Positions 1-7,971 of a DNA stretch of 23,995 bases are shown here, one piece after another. The stretch's first letter is position 1, and every line of letters starts with the position of its first letter. The notes under the pieces are model-generated. The model was not told the DNA's origin and did no database searches. It saw nothing but the letters and a program-made list of their open reading frames with translations. The DNA is taken from contig CAZVPD010000041.1 in the NCBI GenBank assembly GCA_964628455.1, positions 1-23,995 of the forward strand, written 5' to 3'. The position numbers and the translations under genes are program-made. The stretch comes from JAQVWU01 sp964628455 (GTDB lineage: Bacteria > Bacillota > Clostridia > Oscillospirales > CAG-272).

Positions 1-155
1 AATCTGGTGCTTATATTTTATTTTTTTTGGGACATTTTCAATTATGCTTGACAGCTGATTTAAGCGCTGAAATTCATTTCGGGGCATCTGCGGGGATAGG
101 ACGAAATGCTGTTTGATCTCTCCCGAAAAAAACACCGTATTTCGCCCGTTTACGG

Positions 156-183
156 TTGAAATATTTATTTTTTTCGTTATAAT
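156..183 (+). promoter_or_regulatory. Promoter of the GRE operon
   Basis: A -35 TTGAAA (156-161) and a perfect -10 TATAAT (178-183) are 16 bases apart, about 39 bases upstream of the activase start. No operator-like palindrome stands out around it. Bases 1-155 hold no gene that I can support; they are AT-rich and include a lone TTGACA (48-53) with no good -10. Confidence 0.65.
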
Positions 184-221
184 GGAAGTTGATGTTAAAA
201 AAACGCAGAGTGTGACAACGG

Positions 222-1112
222 ATGGGTATGATTTTCGATATACAGCGTTTTTCCCTGCATGACGGTCCCGGAATACGGACGGCCGTGTTTTTTTCGGGAT
301 GCAACTTAAGGTGCCTGTGGTGCCACAATCCCGAATCGCATGAAATGAAGCCGCGCCTCGGATATTTCGTCCGCGCCTGCACGCTTTGCGGCAAATGCGC
401 CGAAGTTTGTCCCGCCGGAGCGGTAAAGGTCGGAAAAGACAGGCTTTTGTTTGACCGGGACGTATGCGCTTCCTGCTTTACATGCGTCGGTTCCTGTGTT
501 TCCGGAGCGAGGCGCGTCATCGGAAAAAGGATGTCTGCGGCCGAAGTTTTTGATATCGCGGCGCGGGACAGGCAGTATTACGGCAAGTCGGGCGGGGGCG
601 TGACGTTTACCGGCGGAGAGCCTTTGCTGCAGCTTGATTTTTTAACGGAACTGCTGCTTCTTACGCGTGATGCCGGGATCGGCACGGCTGTGGAAAGCGC
701 TCTGTGCGTCGCCGGGGACAGTATCGGGAAGATCGCGCCGCTTACGGACCTTTTTATGTGCGACATAAAAACGATGGACGACGGTCTGCACAGACGGATG
801 ACCGGGGTATCCAATCTTGATATACTTTCCAGTATCAGACTGCTTTCCCGCCTCGGTGCGGAAGTCCTGATACGAATCCCCGTGATGGAAGGCGTGAATG
901 CATCGACGGAGAATATGCGGCTTACGGCGGATTTTTTACTGAACGAGACGGGGATCAGGCGGGTCGAACTTTTGAAGCTTCATACGCTTGCCGCGCATAA
1001 ATACGATGCGCTCGGTATCGTTGATACGCTCTCGGATTTTCGGGAGACGGATGACGGCGTTATAGCCACGATCAGGGATTTTTTAACGCGGAAAGGTCTG
1101 GAGGTCCTATGA
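222..1112 (+). CDS. Glycyl radical enzyme activating protein (radical SAM)
   Basis: This cytoplasmic radical-SAM enzyme reductively cleaves S-adenosylmethionine and abstracts a hydrogen from the conserved glycine of its partner, the next gene. The SAM cluster motif CX3CX2C is at C27, C31 and C34 (GCNLRCLWCHNPE). It is followed by two complete ferredoxin-type CX2CX2CX3C motifs, C53-C63 and C82-C92, which mark the GRE-activase subfamily with extra 4Fe-4S clusters rather than the short PflA type. GGVTFTGGEP follows, the SAM-binding GGE motif. The length of 296 aa is normal. The Shine-Dalgarno before the first ATG is weak, and the second in-frame ATG at 228 is an alternative start. The stop overlaps the GRE start (ATGA), so the pair is translationally coupled. 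Confidence 0.93.
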   Translation: MGMIFDIQRFSLHDGPGIRTAVFFSGCNLRCLWCHNPESHEMKPRLGYFVRACTLCGKCAEVCPAGAVKVGKDRLLFDRDVCASCFTCVGSCVSGARRVIGKRMSAAEVFDIAARDRQYYGKSGGGVTFTGGEPLLQLDFLTELLLLTRDAGIGTAVESALCVAGDSIGKIAPLTDLFMCDIKTMDDGLHRRMTGVSNLDILSSIRLLSRLGAEVLIRIPVMEGVNASTENMRLTADFLLNETGIRRVELLKLHTLAAHKYDALGIVDTLSDFRETDDGVIATIRDFLTRKGLEVL

Positions 1113-3274
1113 CATACACGGAAAAAGCGGCTTTGATGAAAGCTGAAATACTGGATATGCTTCGAAACAAACCGGTAAACAGCTCGCTCGTTGAACGCTG
1201 GAAGCTGATTGACGAGGCTTATGATTTATACGGCACACTTCCCCAGCCCCTCAAACTGGGATTCGGGCTGCAGTATGTTGTCGGACGGGCTTCCCTGTCC
1301 CTCAGGGAGTATGATATTTTACTGGGACGTTTTGATGACCATGTCCCCGATGAGGATGAAGAGGCGTTTTTACGCGGGTTTCACGGAAAAAACCGGCCCC
1401 CTTTCATGGTTGAAGGCGGTCATATTACGCTTGACTGGGAAAAGATCCTTTCGGCCGGTATTTCCGGCTGTATAGAACAGGCGGAATGCGAACGTGACCG
1501 CCGGACCCTTGCGGGGGAGGACGGCAAAACGCTGCTTTTCTACACGGGGGCGGTTTTGCTCCTGCAGGCTTACCGACGTTATATCGTCCGCTACGCGGAA
1601 GCGGCACGTGCGGCCGGTATGACGGAGATCGCCGGCATCTGCGATCGCATCGCCGGTCATCCGCCCGGCACTTTTTACGAAGCGATGCAGCTTGTCATTT
1701 TTATTGCGACTGTATACTATGTATACGCGGGTGCCATGGGTCCTACGCTGACTCTCGGCCGGCTCGATGATCTGCTTCTGCCGCTTTATGAGTCGGATAT
1801 GCTCTCCGGCATACTCGACAGCGAAAAAGCTGCCGCGATCATCGATGATTTCAACGCTAAAACGAATCTGATCCTCGGACGCGGCGAGCATCAGATGAGC
1901 GGCGGTTCCCGAAACGATACCGGCTGGTGGCGCAACAATGTATACGACGCCCCGACTTATGTTGTGATCGGCGGTTATAGCTGCAGACAGGACCGCCGGG
2001 AAAATCCTCTGACCGCGTTGTTTGCCGAACGGATCGATCCGAGGTATGAAAATCCCGTGTATGTGTATCGCCGGACCAAAGACAGGAACGAAAAGGTCTG
2101 GCGTATCCTGTGCGGTAAGGTTCTGCAGAACGCTTCTGTTTTGATTTACAACGACGAGACCGTCATACCCGCGTTTGTTTCGGCCGGGATCGACCCGCGG
2201 GACGCTGCCGGTTATACCGTCCACGGCTGCAACTGGCCGGATATTCCGGCGAAATACTGCGTGACGGATTTTGCCGGCGGTTCGCTGGCGTGTATGGTCA
2301 TGGAAGAGCTGACAGACAAAGACGGAGATCCGAAACGGGAATTTTCGGATATGGACGAACTGTTTGACGCCGTTGCCTGCAGTTTCCGCGCTTCGGTAAA
2401 ACAGCGTTTTGAAAATTATCGCGCCCGTTTTCGCAGGGGAGCCGTTTTTAAGCCCCCCGAACGCATATCCTGCACCGACTGCTTCACCGAAGGGGTTCTG
2501 GAAAACGGAAACACGATGGACAGCGGGGCTGTAAAATATCCTGTGGTCTATACGCTGCTGCGCCATATCGCGACCGCTGCCGATATTCTGTCTTCGATCG
2601 AAAAAAATGTTTTTGTCGAAAAGAATTTTACCTTTGCCGGATTGGCCGCGGCGATGAAAGCCGACTTTGCCGGGTTCGAAAAAATCCTGAAACAGTGCCT
2701 GACAGCTCCGAAATTCGGCACGGACGATGATGCCGCCGATAAAAACGCCGCCCGGCTTATGACTCTTCTGCAGGATGTCCTGGAAGAGGAATCGCTGAAC
2801 GAGCGCGGAGAGAAAGATGTCATTTCATTCGGCGTGACCATTACGGATATGGGACATATCCGTGAGGGTGCCGACCTTTGTGCGTCCCCCGACGGCCGCC
2901 GAAAAGGCGCTCCTCTGAGTGAGAATCTCTCCCCGACCGCCGGCTGTGCGGAAAGCGTGACAGCCCTGCTGAATTCCGTTTCAAAACTCCCGTTTGACCG
3001 CATCTGCTCCGGCGCGTTGAATCTGCGGCTTTCAAAAAAGCTGTTTGCCGGCGAAACCGGACTCGACCTTTTTATTGTCCTTGCCGATACATACTTTGAG
3101 CGCGGCGGCATGCAGCTGCAGGTCAGCGTAGCGGACACCTCGGAGCTGCGTGACGCGCAGCTTCATCCCGAAAATTACAGAGACCTGATGGTCCGTATAA
3201 CCGGATACAGCGCGGCTTTCGTCGATATGTGCCCGAGCGCTCAGAATGAAATCATCCGCCGCGACGAACTCTGA
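1109..3274 (+). CDS. Glycyl radical enzyme, PFL-like, of unknown substrate
   Basis: This is an oxygen-sensitive glycyl radical enzyme of 721 aa, somewhat shorter than most pyruvate formate-lyase or diol-dehydratase relatives (about 760-850). The C-terminal glycyl loop RITGYSA is clear, with G699 as the radical site 22 residues before the end. The active-site cysteine is C374 in HGCNWPDIP. Characterised eliminases and decarboxylases of the family (CutC, diol/glycerol dehydratase, HypD, IslA, Hpd) usually carry Cys-x-Glu here. This protein has Cys-Asn-Trp, and it also lacks the Cys-Cys pair of PFL, so it matches none of the well-known classes. GGAGG (1100-1104) lies 4 bases before the ATG, which overlaps the activase stop. 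Its place with a URO-D-type methyltransferase and a GH127 enzyme suggests catabolism of a sugar- or plant-derived compound. Family is certain; substrate is unknown. Confidence 0.92.
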   Translation: MTYTEKAALMKAEILDMLRNKPVNSSLVERWKLIDEAYDLYGTLPQPLKLGFGLQYVVGRASLSLREYDILLGRFDDHVPDEDEEAFLRGFHGKNRPPFMVEGGHITLDWEKILSAGISGCIEQAECERDRRTLAGEDGKTLLFYTGAVLLLQAYRRYIVRYAEAARAAGMTEIAGICDRIAGHPPGTFYEAMQLVIFIATVYYVYAGAMGPTLTLGRLDDLLLPLYESDMLSGILDSEKAAAIIDDFNAKTNLILGRGEHQMSGGSRNDTGWWRNNVYDAPTYVVIGGYSCRQDRRENPLTALFAERIDPRYENPVYVYRRTKDRNEKVWRILCGKVLQNASVLIYNDETVIPAFVSAGIDPRDAAGYTVHGCNWPDIPAKYCVTDFAGGSLACMVMEELTDKDGDPKREFSDMDELFDAVACSFRASVKQRFENYRARFRRGAVFKPPERISCTDCFTEGVLENGNTMDSGAVKYPVVYTLLRHIATAADILSSIEKNVFVEKNFTFAGLAAAMKADFAGFEKILKQCLTAPKFGTDDDAADKNAARLMTLLQDVLEEESLNERGEKDVISFGVTITDMGHIREGADLCASPDGRRKGAPLSENLSPTAGCAESVTALLNSVSKLPFDRICSGALNLRLSKKLFAGETGLDLFIVLADTYFERGGMQLQVSVADTSELRDAQLHPENYRDLMVRITGYSAAFVDMCPSAQNEIIRRDEL

Positions 3275-3323
3275 TAATTTAAAACTCCAATTCTCATATA
3301 CCTCATCCCCTATCTGTACCCAT

Positions 3324-3376
3324 CGTAATGGCTCCTTTACCAAAGGAGCTGGCGCCCGCAGGCGCCTGAGGATTCG
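3324..3376. repeat. Double-hairpin repeat, copy A
   Basis: The unit is two back-to-back hairpins: GCTCCTTT-ACC-AAAGGAGC, one T, then GGCGCC-CGCA-GGCGCC, followed by the tail TGAGGATTCG. It continues into a flank (to about 3432) that reappears after the scaffold gap. Confidence 0.85.
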
Positions 3377-3480
3377 AATATACTCCCGATCGGCATCGCG
3401 CTCCCTTGTTACCCCCGTCCGTATTCGCTCCTAAACGGTGCGCGAGGTTTCGATCCTCACCCTCTATCCATACTCAACCC

Positions 3481-3533
3481 CGTAATGGCTCCTTTACCAA
3501 AGGAGCTGGCGTCCGCAGGCGACTGAGGATTCG
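3481..3533. repeat. Double-hairpin repeat, copy B
   Basis: Same layout as copy A. The first hairpin is identical; the second is altered (GGCGTC-CGCA-GGCGAC), which weakens the original pairing but leaves a shifted GTC/GAC pairing. The tail TGAGGATTCG is kept. Confidence 0.85.
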
Positions 3534-3542
3534 CTTTCGTAG

Positions 3543-3570
3543 CCGGCGCCCGCAGACGCCGGAGGATTCG
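3543..3570. repeat. Double-hairpin repeat, copy C (second hairpin only)
   Basis: Only the GC-rich second hairpin (CCGGCG...CGCCGG) and the tail GAGGATTCG are present. The CTCCTTT hairpin is missing, so this is a truncated copy. Confidence 0.7.
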
Positions 3571-3587
3571 TTATCGGAGCTGTCTTC

Positions 3588-3637
3588 GTAGGCTCCTTTA
3601 CCAAAGGAGCTGGCGCCCGCAGGCGCCTGAGGATTCG
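3588..3637. repeat. Double-hairpin repeat, copy D
   Basis: A full copy, identical to copy A in both hairpins and in the tail TGAGGATTCG. It is followed by another partial start (CCGGCGCCC, from 3645) that runs into the gap. Confidence 0.85.
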
Positions 3638-3659
3638 CTCTTAAGCCGGCGCCCTCTCC

Positions 3660-3669
3660 NNNNNNNNNN
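3660..3669. other. Assembly gap (10 N)
   Basis: Ten Ns lie inside the repeat cluster. The repeat tail AGGATTCG resumes at the right-hand edge, so the gap fell within a further repeat copy (copy E). The true distance is unknown, and missing sequence between the GRE and the methyltransferase-like gene cannot be excluded. Confidence 0.98.
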
Positions 3670-3737
3670 AGGATTCGAATATACTCCCGATCGGCATCGC
3701 GCCCCCTCGTTACCCCCGCCCGGATCCGCTCCCCCTC
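3670..3737. repeat. Repeat tail and flank duplicated from 3369-3436
   Basis: From the tail AGGATTCG onward, this stretch repeats the flank that follows copy A (ATATACTCCCGATCGGCATC, then a C/T-rich stretch with GTTACCCCCG) with few changes. The duplicated unit is therefore longer than the hairpins alone. Confidence 0.75.
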
Positions 3738-3789
3738 GCGTTATCAGCCGCCGAGATGATTTTTTGCATGATCCTGAAAGGAATATTTT

Positions 3790-4779
3790 ATGACAGCTAG
3801 AGAACGAACGCTGAAAACGCTTGCTTATGAAAAAACGGACTTTGTTCCCCCGGGCCTTCCGCTGTATGGCATATCCTATTTCGGGTGTGACCATCAGGGT
3901 CCGGACGGCGATGAATGGGGCGCCGCCGGTACGGAATGGACCGATGTCTTCGGTGTCCGCTGGAAAAAAGAATTCGGCGGCATGATGGGTATGCCCTGCG
4001 GGCATCCTCTCGCGGAAACCGGTGCGCTTAAAACATATAAATTCCCCGATCCGGGCGACCCGGTGATCACGGACAAGCTTTACAGGAAAGCCGGATCCTT
4101 TGTCGGGGGCAGCGACGCTTTTTTATGCGGAAGTCACCGGGACACGCTGTGGGAAAAGGCATATATGCTGGTCGGGATGGAAAATTTCATGTGTTATATG
4201 CATACGGAACCGGAATTCGCGCGGGAGGTTCTCCGCAGGATCATGGATTTTCAACTTTCGGTCGCGGAGCATTATGTCCGCGCCGGCGTCGAATTTGTTT
4301 CCATGAGCGACGACCTGGGCATGCAGCACACTCTGCTGATGGACAGAACGATGATTGAAGAATTTTTCGTGCCCGAATACAGACGGCTTTTTGATTTCTA
4401 CAAAAAAAAGAATGTGAAGATCAGTTTCCACAGCTGCGGAAAGATCACGGATCTGATACCTGTGTTTATCGGACTCGGTGTCGATGTTCTCAATCCCGTT
4501 CAGGCTTCCGCAAATGATTTCGTTCTGCTGAAAAAGCTTTGCGAAAAGAAAATCGCGTTGCACGGCGGGGTGAGCAGCGCGGTCATCGCGGGGGGCACAA
4601 GGGAGGAGATATTCGCCGGGGTAAAAAAATCGATCGGAATACTGGGGGAAAAAGGCGGGTATTTCTGCGCGATAGACCAGGGAATGCCTTTCCCGCCCGA
4701 AAATCTCGGTTATTTTCATGAGGCATATGATTTATATAAATATTTATATACGGACGGCGGAGGTAAAGAAGTATGTTGA
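3790..4779 (+). CDS. URO-D superfamily protein, probable zinc-dependent methyltransferase
   Basis: A 329-aa TIM-barrel protein of the uroporphyrinogen-decarboxylase/MtaA superfamily. The N-terminus (MTARERTLKTLAYEKTDFVP) is typical. H214-S-C216-G plus the distal C293 (GGYFCAID) form a His-x-Cys...Cys set, the zinc-ligand pattern of the corrinoid and thiol methyltransferase branch (MtaA/MtbA-like), not of true haem-pathway HemE. No haem genes are nearby. Inference: it moves a methyl group to or from a thiol or corrinoid while processing the GRE or glycan product, but no corrinoid-protein gene is in the window. The ribosome site is AAAGGA, 7 bases before the ATG. The end overlaps the GH127 start by 7 bases, so those two are coupled. 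Family is confident; substrate is unknown. Confidence 0.85.
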   Translation: MTARERTLKTLAYEKTDFVPPGLPLYGISYFGCDHQGPDGDEWGAAGTEWTDVFGVRWKKEFGGMMGMPCGHPLAETGALKTYKFPDPGDPVITDKLYRKAGSFVGGSDAFLCGSHRDTLWEKAYMLVGMENFMCYMHTEPEFAREVLRRIMDFQLSVAEHYVRAGVEFVSMSDDLGMQHTLLMDRTMIEEFFVPEYRRLFDFYKKKNVKISFHSCGKITDLIPVFIGLGVDVLNPVQASANDFVLLKKLCEKKIALHGGVSSAVIAGGTREEIFAGVKKSIGILGEKGGYFCAIDQGMPFPPENLGYFHEAYDLYKYLYTDGGGKEVC

Positions 4780-6452
4780 AGGCTGTTGTGGTAAAATGCG
4801 GGCAGAGTATTTTCAGACAGAGGATGGAACTGAACAAGCGTTATCTTGAGTCTCTCGACCCCGCGCGGCTGCTGGTTAATTATTACATCGAAGCGGGGCT
4901 GACTTCAAACAATAATTCCGGGAAATGCGTTGACTTTTACGGCGGATGGGAAAAACCGGACGTGCAGGTAAGGGGGTGTTTCACGGGTCATTATATGTCC
5001 GCGTGCGCGATGGCTGCCGCGTATGACAGGGATATGTCCCTTGTTCCCCGCCTGTCCTTTATGACGGCCGAACTTGAGCTCTGCGGCAGGGAGCATCTGG
5101 ACGGATGGTGCTTTTCGATTCCCGAATTGTACCTTGAGTGGATTATGAAGGATAAGTGGGTGTGGGCGCCTCAGTATGTGCTGCACAAGACCCTGATGGG
5201 GCTGGTGGACGCCTATAAGTTTACGGGGGATGAGGCGGCTCTCCGAGCCGCGGAAACCGCCGCGGAATGGATTTATACCTGGTGCGGCCGTTTTACCGCC
5301 GGACAGCGTGTGCAGATGCTCAAATGGGAAACCGGCGGCATGATGGAAGTTTTCTGCGACCTGTATAAACTGACAGGCAAAGAGTTATACCGTGAACTGT
5401 TCGAAATATACTGCCGTCACGAACTGCTCGACGCCCTCGCGGCAGGGACGCGCAGCGTTTCGTTTATGCATGCGAACACCACGATACCCGAGGCGATCGG
5501 GGCTGCCCGCGCATATGAAGTCACCGGCGACATGAAATATTTCAATATGGCAAAAGCTTTCTGGAAAAATGTTGTTGAAGACAGGCCCTGTCTTGCTTCC
5601 GGAACCGCCAACGACCGTGAGATCTGGATGGAGGATATCAGGGGTAAGGACTCCGACATGAACCAGGAATTTTGCACGGTTTATAACATGGTCAGGCTTT
5701 CGGAATATCTGTACCGCGCCGAAGGGAAAAAGGAATACGCCGATTATATCGAGCGTGCGTATTACAACGGATTTCTGACGCAGCAGAACCGGTATACGGG
5801 CGCAAATACGTATTTTCTGCCCCACCGCGCAGGCGCGAAGAAAAACTGGAGCAGTCTCACCGACAGCATGTATTGCTGCAACGGCACACAGGTGCAGGCG
5901 CATATGACTTATGGGAGCAGGATCCTTTATACGGACGGCACTGTATTATACCTGACGCAGTATATTCCGTTTGAAGGAAAGGTCGGGAATGCGTTTGTTT
6001 CACTTGTTGAGCTTGTGCAGGACGAATCGCGGTATTCTCTGTCGGTCCGCGGCAATAACGGTGATATCAGCACGGTTAAACTGCGTTTGCCCTGGTGGAC
6101 GGACAGGATGACCATAGACAGCCGGGAGTGTTTAGCCGCCGGAGACGGTTATATAACTCTTGACGATATCGGAACGGACCGGAGGATCATGGTCGTGATG
6201 GAAAGAAAAATTACAGTCATACCTATGGGCGGTGAGGATAAACGCGTTGCTTTTATGTACGGACCTGTTGTTCTGGCAGGTCTCGGCGGTGAAAAAACGC
6301 TGGAAGACGCGGTTTTATTCAAAGAAGAAACGTGCGCGGAAGAGGACCTTTCATGGAGAAGCTCGGACAATACGGTCAGGTTTAAGCGTCTTTACGATAT
6401 AACGGATGAAGAGTATACGGTTTATTTTAACATAAAGAAACAGGAGTCATAA
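4773..6452 (+). CDS. GH127-type beta-L-arabinofuranosidase (DUF1680)
   Basis: A glycoside hydrolase of the GH127/DUF1680 alpha/alpha-barrel group, which removes beta-L-arabinofuranosyl units, for example from hydroxyproline-linked plant oligo-arabinosides. The zinc/nucleophile set is complete: E299-F-C301 and C368-C369 (MYCCNGT) correspond to Glu338, Cys340, Cys417 and Cys418 of Bifidobacterium HypBA1, with Cys417 the nucleophile. E283 lies 16 residues before E299, the spacing expected for the acid/base Glu322. The family motif HANTTIPEAIG is also present. At 559 aa it is shorter than HypBA1 (about 658). No signal peptide is seen, so it acts in the cytoplasm on imported oligosaccharide. GGAGG lies 9 bases before the ATG, supporting this start. 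The next gene follows after 3 bases. Confidence 0.88.
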   Translation: MLKAVVVKCGQSIFRQRMELNKRYLESLDPARLLVNYYIEAGLTSNNNSGKCVDFYGGWEKPDVQVRGCFTGHYMSACAMAAAYDRDMSLVPRLSFMTAELELCGREHLDGWCFSIPELYLEWIMKDKWVWAPQYVLHKTLMGLVDAYKFTGDEAALRAAETAAEWIYTWCGRFTAGQRVQMLKWETGGMMEVFCDLYKLTGKELYRELFEIYCRHELLDALAAGTRSVSFMHANTTIPEAIGAARAYEVTGDMKYFNMAKAFWKNVVEDRPCLASGTANDREIWMEDIRGKDSDMNQEFCTVYNMVRLSEYLYRAEGKKEYADYIERAYYNGFLTQQNRYTGANTYFLPHRAGAKKNWSSLTDSMYCCNGTQVQAHMTYGSRILYTDGTVLYLTQYIPFEGKVGNAFVSLVELVQDESRYSLSVRGNNGDISTVKLRLPWWTDRMTIDSRECLAAGDGYITLDDIGTDRRIMVVMERKITVIPMGGEDKRVAFMYGPVVLAGLGGEKTLEDAVLFKEETCAEEDLSWRSSDNTVRFKRLYDITDEEYTVYFNIKKQES

Positions 6453-6455
6453 AGG

Positions 6456-7925
6456 ATGGGTAAAAAATTTGTTTCTTTGATGCTGTGCCTGCTTCTGTTG
6501 CTGCCTGTTTTCGGTTCCTGCGCGGAGGGGTCCGTCGGCGAAACAGCCGGCACCGCCGGGACCACGGCGGAAACGACTGCCGAAACCGATCCGCGAGATA
6601 TCCCGGACGGACTTCCCGGGCGCGACTTTTTCGGAGATACGTTTACGCTGTTTTGCCGTGAGGAAGTGAAAGAACAGTATTTTATCGGGTCCGAAAACGG
6701 AGAGATCGTAAATGACGCCGTTTATGCGCGCAATCTGGCTGTGGAAGAACGGTTTAATATCAAAATGGATTATGCTGTGATGGACGGCACCTGGACCAAT
6801 ATGGTAGCGTTTAAAAATGCGATCAGATCCGTTGTTCAGGCCGGGGACGATTCCTATGATCTGATCGAGGGCAACTGCGCCATATCGGACCTTCTCGGAA
6901 ACGGTTATTTTCTTAACTGGAATGAAATGGATTTCATTGATTTTTCGCAGCCGTGGTGGGCACAGTCCTCGCAGAGGGAACTGAACGTGGGCGGCAATCT
7001 TGAGTTTGTTGTCGGTGATTATACGCTTATGCTGTGGGAAGGACTGCTCGTTATCTATTTCAACAAACAGCTGGCTGCCGATTTAAATATTGTAAATCCG
7101 TATGATATCGTCATGGACGGAAAGTGGACGGTCGATAAACTCGCGGAGATCAGCCGTGAAATCACTCGGGATTTAAACGGCGACGGTTTGTTCGACAGCG
7201 CCGATCTGTACGGCCTGATCACAACAACAGGCAACTGCATCGATAATTTTTGGATTTCGTGTGATATGCCGATTACAGTCATGGATGAGGAGAACTTTCC
7301 CGTTTTTAATCTGCCGCTTCAGATGAACCGAACTTTGTCGGTTTCCGAAAAAGTTTTTGATCTCGTCACCGGAACAGGGGTTTACGCGATCGATGAAGGA
7401 AAACTTGCCGATACGCTCCAGCCTATGTTTATGGGAGACCGCAGTCTGTTCTTTACCGATTTTCTCGACAGTTCGGAAGTCTACAGAACGATGGAAACCG
7501 ATTTCGGGATCATACCTTATCCGAAATACGATGAGCAGCAGAAAAAATACGAGACTTTTTCCAAAACGGGATACGGCACCTTCGCAATTCCGTCTGTCGT
7601 CTCCGACGGCGAGATGTCCGCAGTTATAACGGCCGCGCTGAATGCCGAAAGCTATAAAAAAGTGGTTCCCGCGTATTACGATGTCGCTTTGAAAACGAAA
7701 TATTCGCGTGATGATGAATCCGCCGAAATGCTTGATATCATCCGCAAAGGATTCGATATGGATTTCGCATGTGTTTGCCTTGATTACACAAAATGGGTAT
7801 TGCTTGAGATGAGATACATGGTTCAGGCCGGCAGTTTCGACATGGCGTCGCGCATCGCAAAACTGGAAAAACAGATTGATTCGAATCTTGAAAAGCTGAA
7901 AGAGGATATATTGAAAAACCGTTAA
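6456..7925 (+). CDS. Substrate-binding lipoprotein 1 (ABC sugar uptake type)
   Basis: A 489-aa extracellular lipoprotein with a hydrophobic signal peptide and lipobox FGSC (C22), then a Thr/Ala/Glu-rich linker to about residue 45. It is the first of five paralogs here. Shared landmarks are EIVNDAVYARN (about 83), GDDSYD, QPWWA, an EF-hand-like loop D239-D250 (DLNGDGLFDSAD), GIIPYPKYDEQQ and SRDDESAEMLDII near the end. Such proteins capture a ligand for an ABC importer, but no permease or ATPase gene is adjacent. Only 3 bases separate it from the GH127 gene, so it probably captures the substrate of this operon. AGGAG lies about 9 bases before the ATG. Ligand unknown. Confidence 0.88.
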   Translation: MGKKFVSLMLCLLLLLPVFGSCAEGSVGETAGTAGTTAETTAETDPRDIPDGLPGRDFFGDTFTLFCREEVKEQYFIGSENGEIVNDAVYARNLAVEERFNIKMDYAVMDGTWTNMVAFKNAIRSVVQAGDDSYDLIEGNCAISDLLGNGYFLNWNEMDFIDFSQPWWAQSSQRELNVGGNLEFVVGDYTLMLWEGLLVIYFNKQLAADLNIVNPYDIVMDGKWTVDKLAEISREITRDLNGDGLFDSADLYGLITTTGNCIDNFWISCDMPITVMDEENFPVFNLPLQMNRTLSVSEKVFDLVTGTGVYAIDEGKLADTLQPMFMGDRSLFFTDFLDSSEVYRTMETDFGIIPYPKYDEQQKKYETFSKTGYGTFAIPSVVSDGEMSAVITAALNAESYKKVVPAYYDVALKTKYSRDDESAEMLDIIRKGFDMDFACVCLDYTKWVLLEMRYMVQAGSFDMASRIAKLEKQIDSNLEKLKEDILKNR

Positions 7926-7968
7926 AAAAACCGGGGATCACGCCGCAAAACGGATCCCCGGTTTTTTT
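7924..7968. terminator. Bidirectional terminator between convergent genes
   Basis: A perfect 9-bp stem CCGGGGATC/GATCCCCGG with a 13-base loop, with seven As before it and seven Ts after it. It ends the GRE operon (+) and the two-gene lipoprotein operon (-). Confidence 0.93.
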
Positions 7969-7971
7969 ATT

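Larger units (their letters stand above)
3275..3789. other. 515-base repeat-filled spacer inside the GRE operon
   Basis: No gene is supported here. The spacer holds at least five full or partial copies of a double-hairpin repeat, two copies of a longer flank (about 3371-3432 and 3669-3733) and the scaffold gap. I see no convincing terminator or promoter, so it is unclear whether the downstream genes (3790 onward) share the GRE transcript. AAAGGA, 7 bases before the ATG at 3790, is the ribosome site of the next gene. Confidence 0.8.

Noticed and set aside
74..520. 148-codon minus-strand open frame at the left edge
   Set aside because: It overlaps the activase gene and its promoter and shows no protein-like pattern.
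1370..2566. 398-codon minus-strand open frame
   Set aside because: It lies wholly antisense to the GRE, has no ribosome site or family resemblance, and is a by-product of GRE codon usage.
1109..3274. Naming the GRE as pyruvate formate-lyase or 4-hydroxyproline dehydratase
   Set aside because: The Cys-Cys pair of the first and the Cys-x-Glu of the second are both absent.
4123..4719. 198-codon minus-strand open frame
   Set aside because: Antisense to the URO-D-like gene, whose own frame has clear motifs; no ribosome site.
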